From Kiritimatiellia bacterium (GTDB lineage Bacteria; Verrucomicrobiota; Kiritimatiellia; CAIQIC01; JAGNIJ01), in NCBI GenBank assembly GCA_018001225.1, contig JAGNIJ010000034.1, forward strand, positions 1-49,690: a stretch of 49,690 bases of DNA. Reading direction: 5' to 3'. Below the pieces are notes generated by a model. The model saw nothing but the letters and a program-made list of their open reading frames with translations, searched no databases and was not told the origin of the DNA. Position 1 is the stretch's first letter. Every line of letters begins with the position of its first letter. The position numbers and the translations under genes are program-made. Positions 1-8,929 of the stretch are shown here, piece by piece.

Positions 1-1
1 G

Positions 2-160
2 GTGGACGGCGGGGGCGACGAGGGCCGTGGGCTCGCGCGGGCGGCGCGGAAGAAGGCGGTGCGGTTCCAGTTGATGCGGAACGTGGCCGTGGCCGCCGAC
101 GACCGGCGGGCCTGGCGCTCCTCGGAGCGGATCGGGTCGCGCCGGTCCGACGGCCTGTAG
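2..160 (+). CDS. C-terminal tail of an unidentified protein (partial)
   Basis: An open frame enters from the left edge and ends at TAG 158-160, giving about 52 residues rich in Arg, Asp and Ala. Nearly every third codon position is G or C in this frame and not in the others, so it is probably coding. It ends 11 bp before rsmH. In most dcw clusters this place is held by mraZ, but I do not recognise an MraZ C-terminus here, so I do not name it. Confidence 0.45.
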   Translation: MDGGGDEGRGLARAARKKAVRFQLMRNVAVAADDRRAWRSSERIGSRRSDGL

Positions 161-171
161 GCGGAGGCGGC

Positions 172-1095
172 ATGCACGTGCCCGTCCTGCTGCGGGAGAC
201 CCTCGAGGCGATGGGGATCCGGGCGGGGGGCACGTACATCGACGGGACGGTGGGGAACGGCGGGCACGCGGCGGCGATCCTGGAGCGGGCCGGACCCCGG
301 GGGCGGCTGCTGGGGATCGACCGGGATGGCGAGACCCTGCCGCGCGCGGCGGATCGGCTTTCGCGGGTCGGCGGGTGGTACCGGTTGGAGCAGGGGGACT
401 ACGCGGATATGAAGGCGCTGGGGCTCCGGAACGGAATCGAGAAGGCGGACGGCATTCTCCTGGACCTGGGGATGTCCTCGGAGCAGGTGGACGACGCCGC
501 GCGCGGGTTCAGCTTCCAGCAGAACGGGCCGCTGGACATGCGCATGGACCGCGCACAGGTTCCCACGGCCGCGGAGTACGTGAACCATTTGGGCGAGGCG
601 GCGCTCGCGGAGCTCCTGTGGAAGCTGGGCGAGGAGCCGATGGCGCGCCGGATCGCCCGCCGGATCGTGGAGGAGCGGGCGCGTCAGCCGATCGAGACGA
701 CCGGCGAACTGGCGGACATCGTGGCGCGGGCGAAAGGCGGGCGAAGGGGCCGGATTCATCCCGCGACGCAGACCTTCCAGGCGTTGCGGATGGCCGTTAA
801 CCAGGAACTCGAGAGCCTGGACCGGGCCCTGGCCGCGGCGCCGGACCTGCTGGCGCCCGGGGGCCGGCTGGCGGTGATTTCGTTCCACCGGCTGGAAGAC
901 CGGCGGGTGAAGGCGGCGATGGCGGCGCACGTGGGCCGGTGGGAATCGCTGCCGGCGGGCGGGCGTCGATGGGTGGGAGAGCGGCCGGTGCTGCGCTGGA
1001 TCACGCGCAAGCCGGTCACCTGCTCGGAGGAAGAGCGCGGGGTCAATCCCCGGGCCCGTTCGGCCAAGCTGCGGGTGGCGGAAAGGATCGATTAG
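172..1095 (+). CDS. rsmH: 16S rRNA (cytosine-1402-N4)-methyltransferase RsmH
   Basis: Methylates N4 of C1402 in the 16S rRNA decoding centre using S-adenosylmethionine; cytoplasmic. The 307 residues match the usual family length (about 310). Visible landmarks are the N-terminal HVPVLL block, the SAM-binding stretch around residues 23-50 (DGTVGNGGHA, then LLGIDRD), the LLDLGMSSEQVD segment near residues 98-110, the FSFQQNGPLDMRMD signature after it, and VISFHRLEDRRVK near residue 238. ATG 172 follows a GGAGG at 163-167. It is the first complete gene of the dcw run, as in most bacteria, and is followed 3 bp later by the ftsL-like gene. Confidence 0.97.
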   Translation: MHVPVLLRETLEAMGIRAGGTYIDGTVGNGGHAAAILERAGPRGRLLGIDRDGETLPRAADRLSRVGGWYRLEQGDYADMKALGLRNGIEKADGILLDLGMSSEQVDDAARGFSFQQNGPLDMRMDRAQVPTAAEYVNHLGEAALAELLWKLGEEPMARRIARRIVEERARQPIETTGELADIVARAKGGRRGRIHPATQTFQALRMAVNQELESLDRALAAAPDLLAPGGRLAVISFHRLEDRRVKAAMAAHVGRWESLPAGGRRWVGERPVLRWITRKPVTCSEEERGVNPRARSAKLRVAERID

Positions 1096-1098
1096 GTC

Positions 1099-1482
1099 AT
1101 GCGACGGCGGCGGAAACAGAACCGGAAGACGATCCAGGAGGGCTCGCCCTTCCCGGTGTCGCTGGCGCTCATTCTCGTCCTGGTGACGGGGCTCGCGTTC
1201 GGATTTCTCTGGCTGCGCGACCAGTGCGACACGCTGGGGCGCCGCCTGCAGGGGCTGGAGGCCCGGCGCGTCGAGGTCGAGCGGCAGTACCTGCGCGAGG
1301 AATCGAAGTGGTCGAACCTGAAGAGCCCGCAGAACCTTGAGCGGCTCATGGCCCAATTTCACCTGACCATGGTCTGGCCCGGGGAGCAGTACACCAAGCG
1401 CCTGCCCCGGCCCGAGCTGGAGCCCGAGGCCGCAGCGGAGATGCAGTACGCGCAACGGGAACTGGCGACGCGCCATGACTGA
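1099..1482 (+). CDS. ftsL: FtsL-like single-pass division protein
   Basis: A 127-residue protein with a basic cytoplasmic N-terminus (MRRRRKQNRK), one membrane helix at about residues 19-40, and a periplasmic heptad-rich helix at about 42-90 (DQCDTLGRRLQGLEARRVEVE). This type II topology with a coiled coil is that of FtsL, which bridges FtsB/FtsQ to the FtsW-FtsI synthase. FtsL sequences diverge too far for motif recognition, so the name rests on topology, size and its place between rsmH and ftsI. The stop overlaps the ftsI start by 8 nt, implying translational coupling. The C-terminal 30 residues are Pro/Glu-rich and probably disordered. Confidence 0.75.
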   Translation: MRRRRKQNRKTIQEGSPFPVSLALILVLVTGLAFGFLWLRDQCDTLGRRLQGLEARRVEVERQYLREESKWSNLKSPQNLERLMAQFHLTMVWPGEQYTKRLPRPELEPEAAAEMQYAQRELATRHD

Positions 1483-3223
1483 TTGGAAATACAGGATCCG
1501 CATGGACATGGTGGCGGGCGTGCTCCTGGTGATGCTGGCCGCCCTGGCCGGCCGCGTGGTCCAACTGCACGTCGGCCCCAACGAAACCTTGCGCCGCCGG
1601 ATCGAACAGGCCCGCCGCTACGAGAACCGCCTCCCCGAGCCGCGCGGGCGCATCCTGGACCGCCACGGCAACATCCTGGCCCTCGACCTGGCGATGAAGG
1701 ACGTTGTGGCCGACCCGAGAGAGGTGATCGCCAGCGGGCACATGCGCTTCATCGGGATGCAGCTGGCCCGCGTGCTGCAGCTCGACCCGGCGATGGTCCT
1801 GGCGACGCTCAACCAGCCCCGCCGGCGCTTCGAGTACATCCAGAAGCGCGTGCCGGAGGAGACCGCCGAGCAGATCCGGCGGATGCAGCTGAAGGGCGTG
1901 CGTTTCGACGAGGTCAGCGCCCGCCACTATCCGCAGGGGATGCTCGCCTGCCACGTCATCGGGTTCGCCAACCTGGAGAACATGGGCAGCGCGGGGATCG
2001 AGCAGCGCTTCCACAACTACCTGCGCGGGCAGCCGGGCCTGCGCGTCAGCGAAAAGGACGGGCGCCGGCGCGAGATTTACGACCGGCGCGTCCTCGACAT
2101 CCCGCCGCAGCCGGGCGCGGACATCTATCTCACCCTCGACCAGAACCTGCAGTACATGGTGGAGAAGGCCCTCGCCGCCGCCGTCGCGGAGCACCAGGCC
2201 AAGGGCGCCTGGGCGCTCGTCCAGCGCGTGCGCACCGGCGAGATCCTTGCCATGGCCTCCCTGCCGGGCTTCGATCTCAACGAGTTTCGCGAGGCCGGCG
2301 ACGCGCAAAAGCTCAACCGGGCGATCGGCTACGTCTACGAGCCCGGCTCGACGTTCAAGGTCGCCACGATCGCCGCCGCGCTGAACGAGCAGGCCGTCTC
2401 GCCCGACGACGTGTTCGATTGCGAGAACGGCTGCTGGTTCTTCAAGGGGCGGCCGCTGCGCGATTTCCACCCGAACGGCCCCCTCTCGGTGGCCGACGTC
2501 CTGAAAAAGTCGTCCAACATCGGCGCGGCCAAGATCACCCTGGCGATGGACGAGAAGACCGTGGAGCGGTACCTGCGCGCCTTCGGGTTCGGCGTGCCGG
2601 CCGGCATCGAGCTCCCCGGCGAGGAGGGCGGCCTCCTGAACGACCGGTCGCGGTGGACCTCGTTGAGTCTCTCGCGCATCGCCATGGGCCACGAGATCGG
2701 CGTGACGGCCCTCCAGATGCTCAACATGCTCTGCTCGGTGGCCAACGACGGCGTGCGCGTGCGCCCGACGATCGTCCGGCGCGTCGTGGACGCCGAGGGC
2801 CGCCTGCTCATGGAGTCGCGCCCCGACTTCGTGGCGCAGACCATCCGCCCGGAAACTTCCGCGCTGATGCGCCGGCTGCTGGTCCGGGTCACGGAGGAGG
2901 GCGGCACCGGCACGCGCGCCGCCGTGGAGGGCTACACCGTCGCAGGCAAGACGGGCACGGCGGAGAAGGCCATCGACGGCAGCTACTCCAGCCGGGCCAA
3001 CGTCTCGTCCTTCATGGGCTTTCTTCCCGCCGAGGACCCGGACCGCATCGCGATCATGGTCGTGATCGACGAGCCGCAGGGGACCTATCGCACGGGCGGC
3101 GTGGTGGCCGCGCCCGTGTTCCGCGAGATCGCGAGCCAGGCGGTCCGCTACCTGGATATTCCGCCCGATGTCCCGGCCGTCGCGGAGGAGGACCGTCCGC
3201 CGGAGCCGTGGCGCAGCCTGTAA
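1475..3223 (+). CDS. ftsI: Class B penicillin-binding protein FtsI (septal transpeptidase)
   Basis: Septal peptidoglycan D,D-transpeptidase, anchored in the inner membrane with its catalytic domain in the periplasm. 582 residues: a short cytoplasmic start, a membrane helix at about 11-30, a PBP dimerisation domain at about 50-210 beginning with the RGRILDRHGN block, and a transpeptidase domain at about 235-560. The three active-site motifs are present: SxxK as STFK near residue 293, SxN as SSN near 346, and KTG in AGKTGTAEK near 491. There is no PASTA repeat. The start overlaps ftsL by 8 nt. FtsI pairs with the FtsW glycosyltransferase, encoded at 9938-11077 in the same cluster. Confidence 0.96.
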   Translation: MTDWKYRIRMDMVAGVLLVMLAALAGRVVQLHVGPNETLRRRIEQARRYENRLPEPRGRILDRHGNILALDLAMKDVVADPREVIASGHMRFIGMQLARVLQLDPAMVLATLNQPRRRFEYIQKRVPEETAEQIRRMQLKGVRFDEVSARHYPQGMLACHVIGFANLENMGSAGIEQRFHNYLRGQPGLRVSEKDGRRREIYDRRVLDIPPQPGADIYLTLDQNLQYMVEKALAAAVAEHQAKGAWALVQRVRTGEILAMASLPGFDLNEFREAGDAQKLNRAIGYVYEPGSTFKVATIAAALNEQAVSPDDVFDCENGCWFFKGRPLRDFHPNGPLSVADVLKKSSNIGAAKITLAMDEKTVERYLRAFGFGVPAGIELPGEEGGLLNDRSRWTSLSLSRIAMGHEIGVTALQMLNMLCSVANDGVRVRPTIVRRVVDAEGRLLMESRPDFVAQTIRPETSALMRRLLVRVTEEGGTGTRAAVEGYTVAGKTGTAEKAIDGSYSSRANVSSFMGFLPAEDPDRIAIMVVIDEPQGTYRTGGVVAAPVFREIASQAVRYLDIPPDVPAVAEEDRPPEPWRSL

Positions 3224-3233
3224 GGAGGCCGCC

Positions 3234-4730
3234 GTGATCCTCGGCCAGCTTTGCGTGGAGACCATGAGACTCGAATACCTGACGCGCGTGATTCAGCCCG
3301 TGACGGTCCGCGGGTCCGCCGACTGCGAGATCGAGGGCGTGGCCTACGATTCCCGCCAGGTCCGGCCGGGATTCCTCTTCGTCGCCCTCCCGGGTTGGCG
3401 GCGGGACGGCCGGGATTTCGTGGCCGATGCCGTCGCGCGCGGCGCGGCGGCCGTGCTGTCCGAGCAGAACGAACTGGCCCGCCGCGACGTGACCTGCATC
3501 CGCGTCGAGGATGCCCGGCGCGCCATGGCGGAGATCGCCTGCGCGTTCTACGGGGAGCCGTCCCGCGAGCTTTTCGTGGTGGGCGTCACGGGTACCAACG
3601 GCAAGTCCACGGTCAGCTTCATGGTGCGCGACCTCCTGCGCGCGGCCGGCCTCGCGCCCGGGCTCATCGGCACCATCCGCTACGAGATCGGGGAGCGCTC
3701 CATCCCGGCGGGCCGCACGACGCCCGAGTCCCCCGACCTGCAGGGCATGCTCGACCGCATGCGGTGCGCGGGCTGCCGCAGCGCGGTGATGGAGGTGTCG
3801 TCGCACGGCCTGGACCAGAAGCGCGCGTGGGGCACCGATTTCGACGTCGGCATTTTCACCAACCTCACCCAGGACCACCTGGACTACCACCGGACCATGG
3901 ACCGGTATTATGCGGCCAAGACGCTGTTGTTCCAGGGACTCGGGCAGATGGAGAAGACGGCCCATGCCGTCGTGAACATCGACGATCCCTGGGGCCTGCA
4001 GCTGGCCGGCACGGGCGGCTTCAACGCGACCCTGCTGACGTTCGGCATGCATCCCGGCGCGGCCGTCCGAGCGGAGAACGTGGAACTGTCCGCCGACGGG
4101 TCCTCGTTCGACGTCGCGACGCCGTGGGGCTCCGCCCGGGTCTTCCTCCGCCTCCTCGGGCGCTTCAACGTCAGCAACGCCCTGGCCGCCATGGCGGCCG
4201 GCGGTGTGGCCGGGCTCGCGCCCGCGCGCATGGCCGAGGTCCTCGGGGAGATGAGGGCCGTGCCCGGCCGCCTGGAGCCGATTATCTCGCGGCACCCGTT
4301 CCGCGTTTTCGTGGACTACGCGCACACCCCGGATGCCCTGACCCAGGTGTTGCGGACGCTGCGCGAGCTGACCCCGGGCCGCGTCCTCGTGGTCTTCGGG
4401 TGCGGCGGGGACCGCGACCGGGCCAAGCGGCCCCTGATGGGAGCCGCGGCGGCGAGCCTGGCGGACTACGCGGTGGTGACCAGCGACAATCCGCGCAACG
4501 AGCCGCCCGGGCAGATCATCGCCGAGATCGTCCCGGGGTTCGGCGAGGCCGCGAATTTCGAGATCGAGGAAAACCGCGAGAAGGCCATTTTTAAGGCGCT
4601 GTGCACCGCGCGGGAGGGCGACACCGTGCTCCTGGCCGGCAAGGGACACGAGACCTACCAGGAGATCGGAAACACGGTCTCGCCCTTCGACGACCGCGAG
4701 GTGGCGCGGCGGCTGCTGGATAACTTGTAG
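3234..4730 (+). CDS. murE: UDP-MurNAc-tripeptide synthetase MurE, meso-DAP type
   Basis: Adds the third amino acid to UDP-MurNAc-L-Ala-D-Glu. I chose GTG 3234, which has GGAGG (3224-3228) 5 nt upstream; the frame stays open further upstream inside ftsI, and ATG 3264 is a weaker alternative. The 498-residue product has the Mur ligase N-terminal domain (DSRQVRPGFLFVAL near residue 37), the ATP loop GTNGKST near residue 121, the central-domain TNLTQDHLDYH block, and the C-terminal substrate motif DNPRNEP near residue 421. DNPR is the signature of enzymes that accept meso-diaminopimelate rather than lysine, so the cell wall is expected to be of the Gram-negative DAP type. Confidence 0.96.
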   Translation: MILGQLCVETMRLEYLTRVIQPVTVRGSADCEIEGVAYDSRQVRPGFLFVALPGWRRDGRDFVADAVARGAAAVLSEQNELARRDVTCIRVEDARRAMAEIACAFYGEPSRELFVVGVTGTNGKSTVSFMVRDLLRAAGLAPGLIGTIRYEIGERSIPAGRTTPESPDLQGMLDRMRCAGCRSAVMEVSSHGLDQKRAWGTDFDVGIFTNLTQDHLDYHRTMDRYYAAKTLLFQGLGQMEKTAHAVVNIDDPWGLQLAGTGGFNATLLTFGMHPGAAVRAENVELSADGSSFDVATPWGSARVFLRLLGRFNVSNALAAMAAGGVAGLAPARMAEVLGEMRAVPGRLEPIISRHPFRVFVDYAHTPDALTQVLRTLRELTPGRVLVVFGCGGDRDRAKRPLMGAAAASLADYAVVTSDNPRNEPPGQIIAEIVPGFGEAANFEIEENREKAIFKALCTAREGDTVLLAGKGHETYQEIGNTVSPFDDREVARRLLDNL

Positions 4731-4768
4731 GCGGGGTAAAAAACGATCCCGGGAAAAAGGGGCGAAGT

Positions 4769-4951
4769 ATGGAAGAGAAACATATCGTGGTGAAATGCTG
4801 CCGGTGCCGCCGCGTGCGGCTCCAGGACCGGTGGGTGGCGGAGGGCGAAGCCTTCGTCAGCCATCCGCTGTATTCGCACAGCTACTGTCCCGTCTGCATG
4901 GAGCAGGTCCATGCCGAGATCAGTTCCTGCCCCGCGGCCGCGGCCTGCTGA
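4769..4951 (+). CDS. Small cysteine-rich putative zinc protein in the dcw cluster
   Basis: A 60-residue ORF between murE and murF, with AAGGGG at 4757-4762 placed 6 nt before the ATG. It has a C-C-x-C group (C10, C11, C13) and a CPVC knuckle (C40, C43), spaced as a treble-clef or zinc-ribbon pair, plus C54 and C60 near the end. The SHSYCPVC stretch resembles a zinc-knuckle tail (SHGICPxC) that I know from small proteins and C-terminal extensions in many bacteria. It has no signal peptide, so it is cytoplasmic. The function is unknown. It ends 26 bp before the murF start and is presumably co-transcribed with the mur genes. It could be a redox or metal sensor, but nothing here proves it. Confidence 0.65.
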   Translation: MEEKHIVVKCCRCRRVRLQDRWVAEGEAFVSHPLYSHSYCPVCMEQVHAEISSCPAAAAC

Positions 4952-4977
4952 TCTTCGCGGTTCCGGTTACAGGCGTC

Positions 4978-6345
4978 ATGCCCTTGCTGTCGGCAAAGGA
5001 CCTCGCGACGTGGTCCGGCGGTGCGTGGGAGGGGGCCGCTCCCCCGTCCGCGCGCGGGGTCTGTGCGGATACCCGGCGCCTCCGCGAGGGCGATCTCTAC
5101 GTCGCGCTGGCCGGCCCGCGTTTCGACGGGCATGATTTCATTGGGGCGGCCTTCGCCGCCGGGGCCTCGGCGGTCATGGCGGAGCGCGCGCCTGTCCCGG
5201 CGCCCGGGCCCGTCCTTCGGGTAGGCGACACCCGGAAAGCGCTCGGCGAACTGGCGGCCGGCTATCGGCGCACGCTGGACGCCCGGCTGATCGGCGTGAC
5301 CGGCAGCGTGGGCAAGACGACGGTCAAGGAGATGACCGCCGACATGTTGGCGCAGGCCGCCCCGACGGCCCGCACGCTCGGGAACTGGAACAACGACATC
5401 GGCCTGCCGTTGAGCGTGCTGGCGATCGAGCCGGTGCATCGCTACGGCGTGATGGAAGTCGGAACCAGTCATCCCGGCGAAATCGCGGCGCTCTGCGCGT
5501 GCCTTCGGCCCGACTGGGGCCTGGTCACGGCGGTCGGGCCGGGCCACCTGGAGTACTTTGATTCCGTGCAGGCCATCGCCCGAGAAAAAGCCGAGTTGCT
5601 GCGTTCCCTGCCTCCCGGCGGGCTGGCCTTTCTTTCGCGGGACGATGCCTGGTACGAGCTGCTGTACGCCGCCACGCCGTGTCCCGTCGTGACCGTGTCG
5701 CTGGAGGCCGGGGCGGACTACCGCGGCCGGCCCGATCCCGCGGGTGGACTCCGGTTCACCGTCGAGGAGCGCGAGAGCGGCCAGGCGGCGGAATTGGAAG
5801 TGCCCCTGCCGGGCCGGCACTTGGTGGCCGACGCCCTCCTGGCCGTGGCCGTGGGCCGGCGGTGCGGCCTGTCGTGGGAAGCGATCGGCGCGGCCCTGGC
5901 GCGGTTCCGGCCGCAACCCCTCCGGTGGGCCCGCTCCGTGGCGCGCGGCGTCGCGTTCGTCAACGACGCCTACAACGCCAACCCGATGAGCATGAAGGCG
6001 GCGCTCGAAACCTTCGCGAAAAGCCCCGTGGAAGGGCGTCGCTGGCTGGTGCTCGGCGGCATGCTTGAACTCGGGGCCGCCGAATGCGATCTTCACCGGC
6101 AATTGGGTCGTATCGTGGCGGCGGGGCCGTGGGCGGGCCTGTTGGCCGTCGGGCCGCTCGGGGCGTGGATCGCGGAGGGGGCCCGCGAGGCCGGCTTGTC
6201 TGACGGCCGGGCTTTCCTCTGCCCCGACGCGGAAACCGCGGCCCGGCGGCTCCTGCAATGGACGCGGCCGGGCGACGCCGTACTGCTCAAGGCCTCGCGC
6301 GCCGAGCAACTGGAGAAAGTGCTGGAGGCCTTCGCCGCCGGGTAG
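4978..6345 (+). CDS. murF: UDP-MurNAc-tripeptide-D-Ala-D-Ala ligase MurF
   Basis: Joins D-Ala-D-Ala to the UDP-MurNAc tripeptide, completing the cytoplasmic pentapeptide precursor. The frame is open upstream but overlaps the small CxxC gene; ATG 4978 (MPLLSAKDL) gives 455 residues, the normal MurF length, although its Shine-Dalgarno is poor (ACAGG). Landmarks are the N-terminal substrate domain with DTRRLREGDLYVAL near residue 31, the P-loop GSVGKTTVKEM near residue 107, and the C-terminal domain with NDAYNANPMSMKAAL near residue 325, a clear MurF signature. It lies between murE and mraY in standard dcw order. Confidence 0.95.
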   Translation: MPLLSAKDLATWSGGAWEGAAPPSARGVCADTRRLREGDLYVALAGPRFDGHDFIGAAFAAGASAVMAERAPVPAPGPVLRVGDTRKALGELAAGYRRTLDARLIGVTGSVGKTTVKEMTADMLAQAAPTARTLGNWNNDIGLPLSVLAIEPVHRYGVMEVGTSHPGEIAALCACLRPDWGLVTAVGPGHLEYFDSVQAIAREKAELLRSLPPGGLAFLSRDDAWYELLYAATPCPVVTVSLEAGADYRGRPDPAGGLRFTVEERESGQAAELEVPLPGRHLVADALLAVAVGRRCGLSWEAIGAALARFRPQPLRWARSVARGVAFVNDAYNANPMSMKAALETFAKSPVEGRRWLVLGGMLELGAAECDLHRQLGRIVAAGPWAGLLAVGPLGAWIAEGAREAGLSDGRAFLCPDAETAARRLLQWTRPGDAVLLKASRAEQLEKVLEAFAAG

Positions 6346-6371
6346 GCGGGCGCGCGTATAAGGATTTGGTC

Positions 6372-7511
6372 ATGTTCTACTACCTGCACCTGCTGACGGA
6401 TTGGTTTTCGCCGCTCCGCGTGTTCCGCTACATCACCGTGAGGGCCATCGCCGGCGCGGGGACGGCCTTCCTGTTCAGCCTGCTCCTCGGCCCCTGGCTG
6501 ATCCGCGAGCTGCGCCGGTTCAAGATGGGGCAGCAGGTCCGCAAGGACGAGGCGCCGCCGCTCTACATCTTCCACGGCAAGAAGGCCGGCACCCCCTGCA
6601 TGGGCGGCCTGCTGATCATCTCCGCCGTGCTGGTCTCCACCCTCCTATGGGCCGTGCCGACCAACGAGTTCGTCCTGCTGACCCTCGCGACGATGTGCTA
6701 CATGGGGCTCGTCGGCTTCCGGGACGACTACCTGAAGGTGACCCGTAAAAGTTCCCGCGGCCTGGGCGTCCGCGCCAAGCTGATCTACCAGCTCGGTTGG
6801 GTGGCGGTGGTCGTCACGATTCTCCTGCTCCTGCCGTCCACGCGCGTCCACGTGCAGCAGTTCTTCATCCCGTTCGTCAAGGATCCGGTGACCCGGCACA
6901 TGGGGTTCCTGGCGATCTTTGTCTTCCTCGCCCTCGTCATGGTGGGGTCCACGAACGCGGTGAACCTCACCGACGGGCTGGACGGCCTCGCGATCGGCTG
7001 CAGCAATTCCGTGGCGGCGGCCTATCTCGTCATGGCCTACGTGGCCGGCCACGCGCGCTTTGCGCAGTACCTGCAGGTTTCCTATATCGCGGGCAGCGGG
7101 GAGCTGGCGGTGTTCTGTGCCTGCCTGCTCGGGGCCGGGCTTGGGTTCCTCTGGTTCAACTGCCACCCCGCCCGTGTGTTCATGGGCGACACCGGGAGCC
7201 TGGCGCTCGGCGGCGCGATCTCCATGGTCGCCATCCTGATCAAGCAGGAGCTGGCCCTGGTCATCGTCGGCGGCGTGTTCGTGATCGAGGCGGCCAGCGT
7301 GCTGCTCCAGGTGTCCTTCTTCAAGCTGACCGGTGGGAAGCGCATCTTCAAATGCGCGCCGCTGCACCACCACTTCGAGGTGCTGGAGAAGGAGCAGGCG
7401 GAGCGCGAGCACCGGGACGTGGAGGTGATCGAAACCATGATCACCACGCGGTTCTGGATCCTGGCCATCATTTTCGCCCTGATCGGCATCGCCACGCTGA
7501 AAATCCGATGA
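6372..7511 (+). CDS. mraY: Phospho-MurNAc-pentapeptide transferase MraY
   Basis: Integral membrane enzyme that moves phospho-MurNAc-pentapeptide from UDP to undecaprenyl phosphate, making lipid I. ATG 6372 is preceded by AAGGA (6359-6363); the frame continues upstream into murF without support. 379 residues with about ten hydrophobic segments. Conserved pieces are GTPCMGG near residue 74, the Asp pair in GFRDDYLK near residue 116, NLTDGLDGLAIG near residue 199 (catalytic Asp), FMGDTGSLALGG near residue 272, and the cytoplasmic HHHFE motif near residue 336. The stop overlaps the murD start (ATGA), indicating coupling. Confidence 0.97.
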   Translation: MFYYLHLLTDWFSPLRVFRYITVRAIAGAGTAFLFSLLLGPWLIRELRRFKMGQQVRKDEAPPLYIFHGKKAGTPCMGGLLIISAVLVSTLLWAVPTNEFVLLTLATMCYMGLVGFRDDYLKVTRKSSRGLGVRAKLIYQLGWVAVVVTILLLLPSTRVHVQQFFIPFVKDPVTRHMGFLAIFVFLALVMVGSTNAVNLTDGLDGLAIGCSNSVAAAYLVMAYVAGHARFAQYLQVSYIAGSGELAVFCACLLGAGLGFLWFNCHPARVFMGDTGSLALGGAISMVAILIKQELALVIVGGVFVIEAASVLLQVSFFKLTGGKRIFKCAPLHHHFEVLEKEQAEREHRDVEVIETMITTRFWILAIIFALIGIATLKIR

Positions 7512-8863
7512 CGGATTCCTGGAAAACGGCCCTGGTGCTCGGCCTCGGCGAAAGCGGTGAGGCCGCCGCCCGCCTGCTGCGCGCGGAGGGCGTCGCCGTG
7601 ACCGTGGCCGACGGCGCCGAGACCCCCGCGCTGCGGGAGAAGGTCGCCCGGCTCGCGGAGGAAGGCGTACCCGTGCTCGTGGGCGCGAAGGAACTACCGG
7701 CCGGCCCGTTCGACGTGGCGGTTATCAGCCCGGGGATTCCCGCCTCCTCGCCCTGGGTGGCGGAACTGAACCGCCGGGCCGTCCCCGTGATCTCCGAGCT
7801 GGAGCTGGGCTGGCGGCGCCGGGCCTGCCGCGTGGTCGCGATCACCGGCTCCAACGGGAAGAGCACGGCCGTCAAGTGGCTGGCGGAATCCCTCGCGCAG
7901 GCGGGCCTCCGGGCGGCGCCCTCCGGCAACTACGGTGACGCGATCTGCCGCGTGGTGCGGGAGCGGCCGAACCTCGACTGGCTCGTGCTCGAAGTCAGCT
8001 CGTTCCAACTGGAAACCGTGGACGAGTTCAGGCCCGAGGTGGGCGTGCTGCTGAACGTGCTGCCCAACCATCTCGACCGGCACGGCACCATGGCCGCGTA
8101 CACCGCGCTCAAGGCGCGGCTGTTCGCGAGGACGCGGGCCGGCGACACGTGCCTGGCGCCCTGCGTGCTCCGGGAGGCCGTGCGCGGCCTGGCCGGCGGG
8201 GCCGGGCGCTGGCTCGCCTTCGGCCCGGAGCCGGAGTCGGACTATCGCTGGTGCGACGGGCGGGTGTGGCGCGGGGACGCGGCGCGGGCCGACCTGCGCG
8301 GGACGCGATTCGATAACGAGATCCTGGGTCCCGCCGCGGCGGCCGTCGTGGCCGCGGCCGAAGCCTGCGGCGCGGACGCGGCCTGCGTGGAGCGGGCCGC
8401 CCGCGTCTTCGAGCCGCTGCCGCATCGCATGGAGACGGCCGCCGAGTCCGGCGGCGTGCGATTCATCAACGATTCCAAGGCGACCAACATCGCCGCCATG
8501 GTCGCGGCTCTCCAGATGGCCGGCCGGCCGGTGCGTCTGATCGCCGGCGGCCTGGCCAAGGAGACCGATTTCACGCCGGCGCGCAAGGCCCTGGCGGCGC
8601 ACGCGCGGGGTGTATACCTGGTCGGGCGCGCCGCCGAGCCCATGCGGCAGGCCTGGGCGGACGTGGTCCCGTGCGAGCTGTGCGGCACGCTGGACCGGGC
8701 CGTGGCGCGCGCGGCGGAGGTCGCCGTCGAGGGGGAGACCGTGTTGCTCTCTCCGGCCTGCACGAGCTACGACCAGTACAAAAACTACGGCGAACGAGGC
8801 GCGCACTTCATCCGGTGCGCGCGAGAGCGGGCGGCGGCCGGCGCGCCACGGACGGGCGCATAG
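7508..8863 (+). CDS. murD: UDP-MurNAc-L-alanine:D-glutamate ligase MurD
   Basis: Adds D-glutamate to UDP-MurNAc-L-Ala in the cytoplasm. The 451-residue product starts at the ATG that overlaps the mraY stop by 4 nt. It begins with a Rossmann-like UDP domain (LVLGLGESGEAAARLL, residues 9-24), followed by SPGIP near 75, the ATP loop GSNGKST near 115, EVSSFQLE near 161, LNVLPNHLDRH near 181 and NDSKATN near 321, all standard MurD landmarks. It is the last gene of the tightly packed mur run; the next gene has its own promoter. Confidence 0.96.
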   Translation: MTDSWKTALVLGLGESGEAAARLLRAEGVAVTVADGAETPALREKVARLAEEGVPVLVGAKELPAGPFDVAVISPGIPASSPWVAELNRRAVPVISELELGWRRRACRVVAITGSNGKSTAVKWLAESLAQAGLRAAPSGNYGDAICRVVRERPNLDWLVLEVSSFQLETVDEFRPEVGVLLNVLPNHLDRHGTMAAYTALKARLFARTRAGDTCLAPCVLREAVRGLAGGAGRWLAFGPEPESDYRWCDGRVWRGDAARADLRGTRFDNEILGPAAAAVVAAAEACGADAACVERAARVFEPLPHRMETAAESGGVRFINDSKATNIAAMVAALQMAGRPVRLIAGGLAKETDFTPARKALAAHARGVYLVGRAAEPMRQAWADVVPCELCGTLDRAVARAAEVAVEGETVLLSPACTSYDQYKNYGERGAHFIRCARERAAAGAPRTGA

Positions 8864-8868
8864 ACTGT

Positions 8869-8898
8869 TTGCATTGCGGACGGATTCGGTTCTATACT
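8869..8898 (+). promoter_or_regulatory. Predicted sigma-70 promoter for the LysM gene
   Basis: TTGCAT at 8869-8874 and TATACT at 8893-8898 are separated by 18 bp and stand 31 bp before the LysM start, directly after the murD stop. Both boxes are close to the sigma-70 consensus. The promoter lets the LysM gene be transcribed apart from the mur genes. It is predicted from sequence only. Confidence 0.6.
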
Positions 8899-8929
8899 GA
8901 ACGCGCGAATACCAATAAGGAGAAATGGA

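Noticed and set aside
1..160. mraZ as the identity of the first partial gene
   Set aside because: Position fits, but the visible 52 residues show no recognisable MraZ sequence.
1346..4649. Long minus-strand frames opposite ftsI and murE
   Set aside because: The translations are low-complexity Arg/Ala/His/Gly, with no domain, opposite two intact genes.
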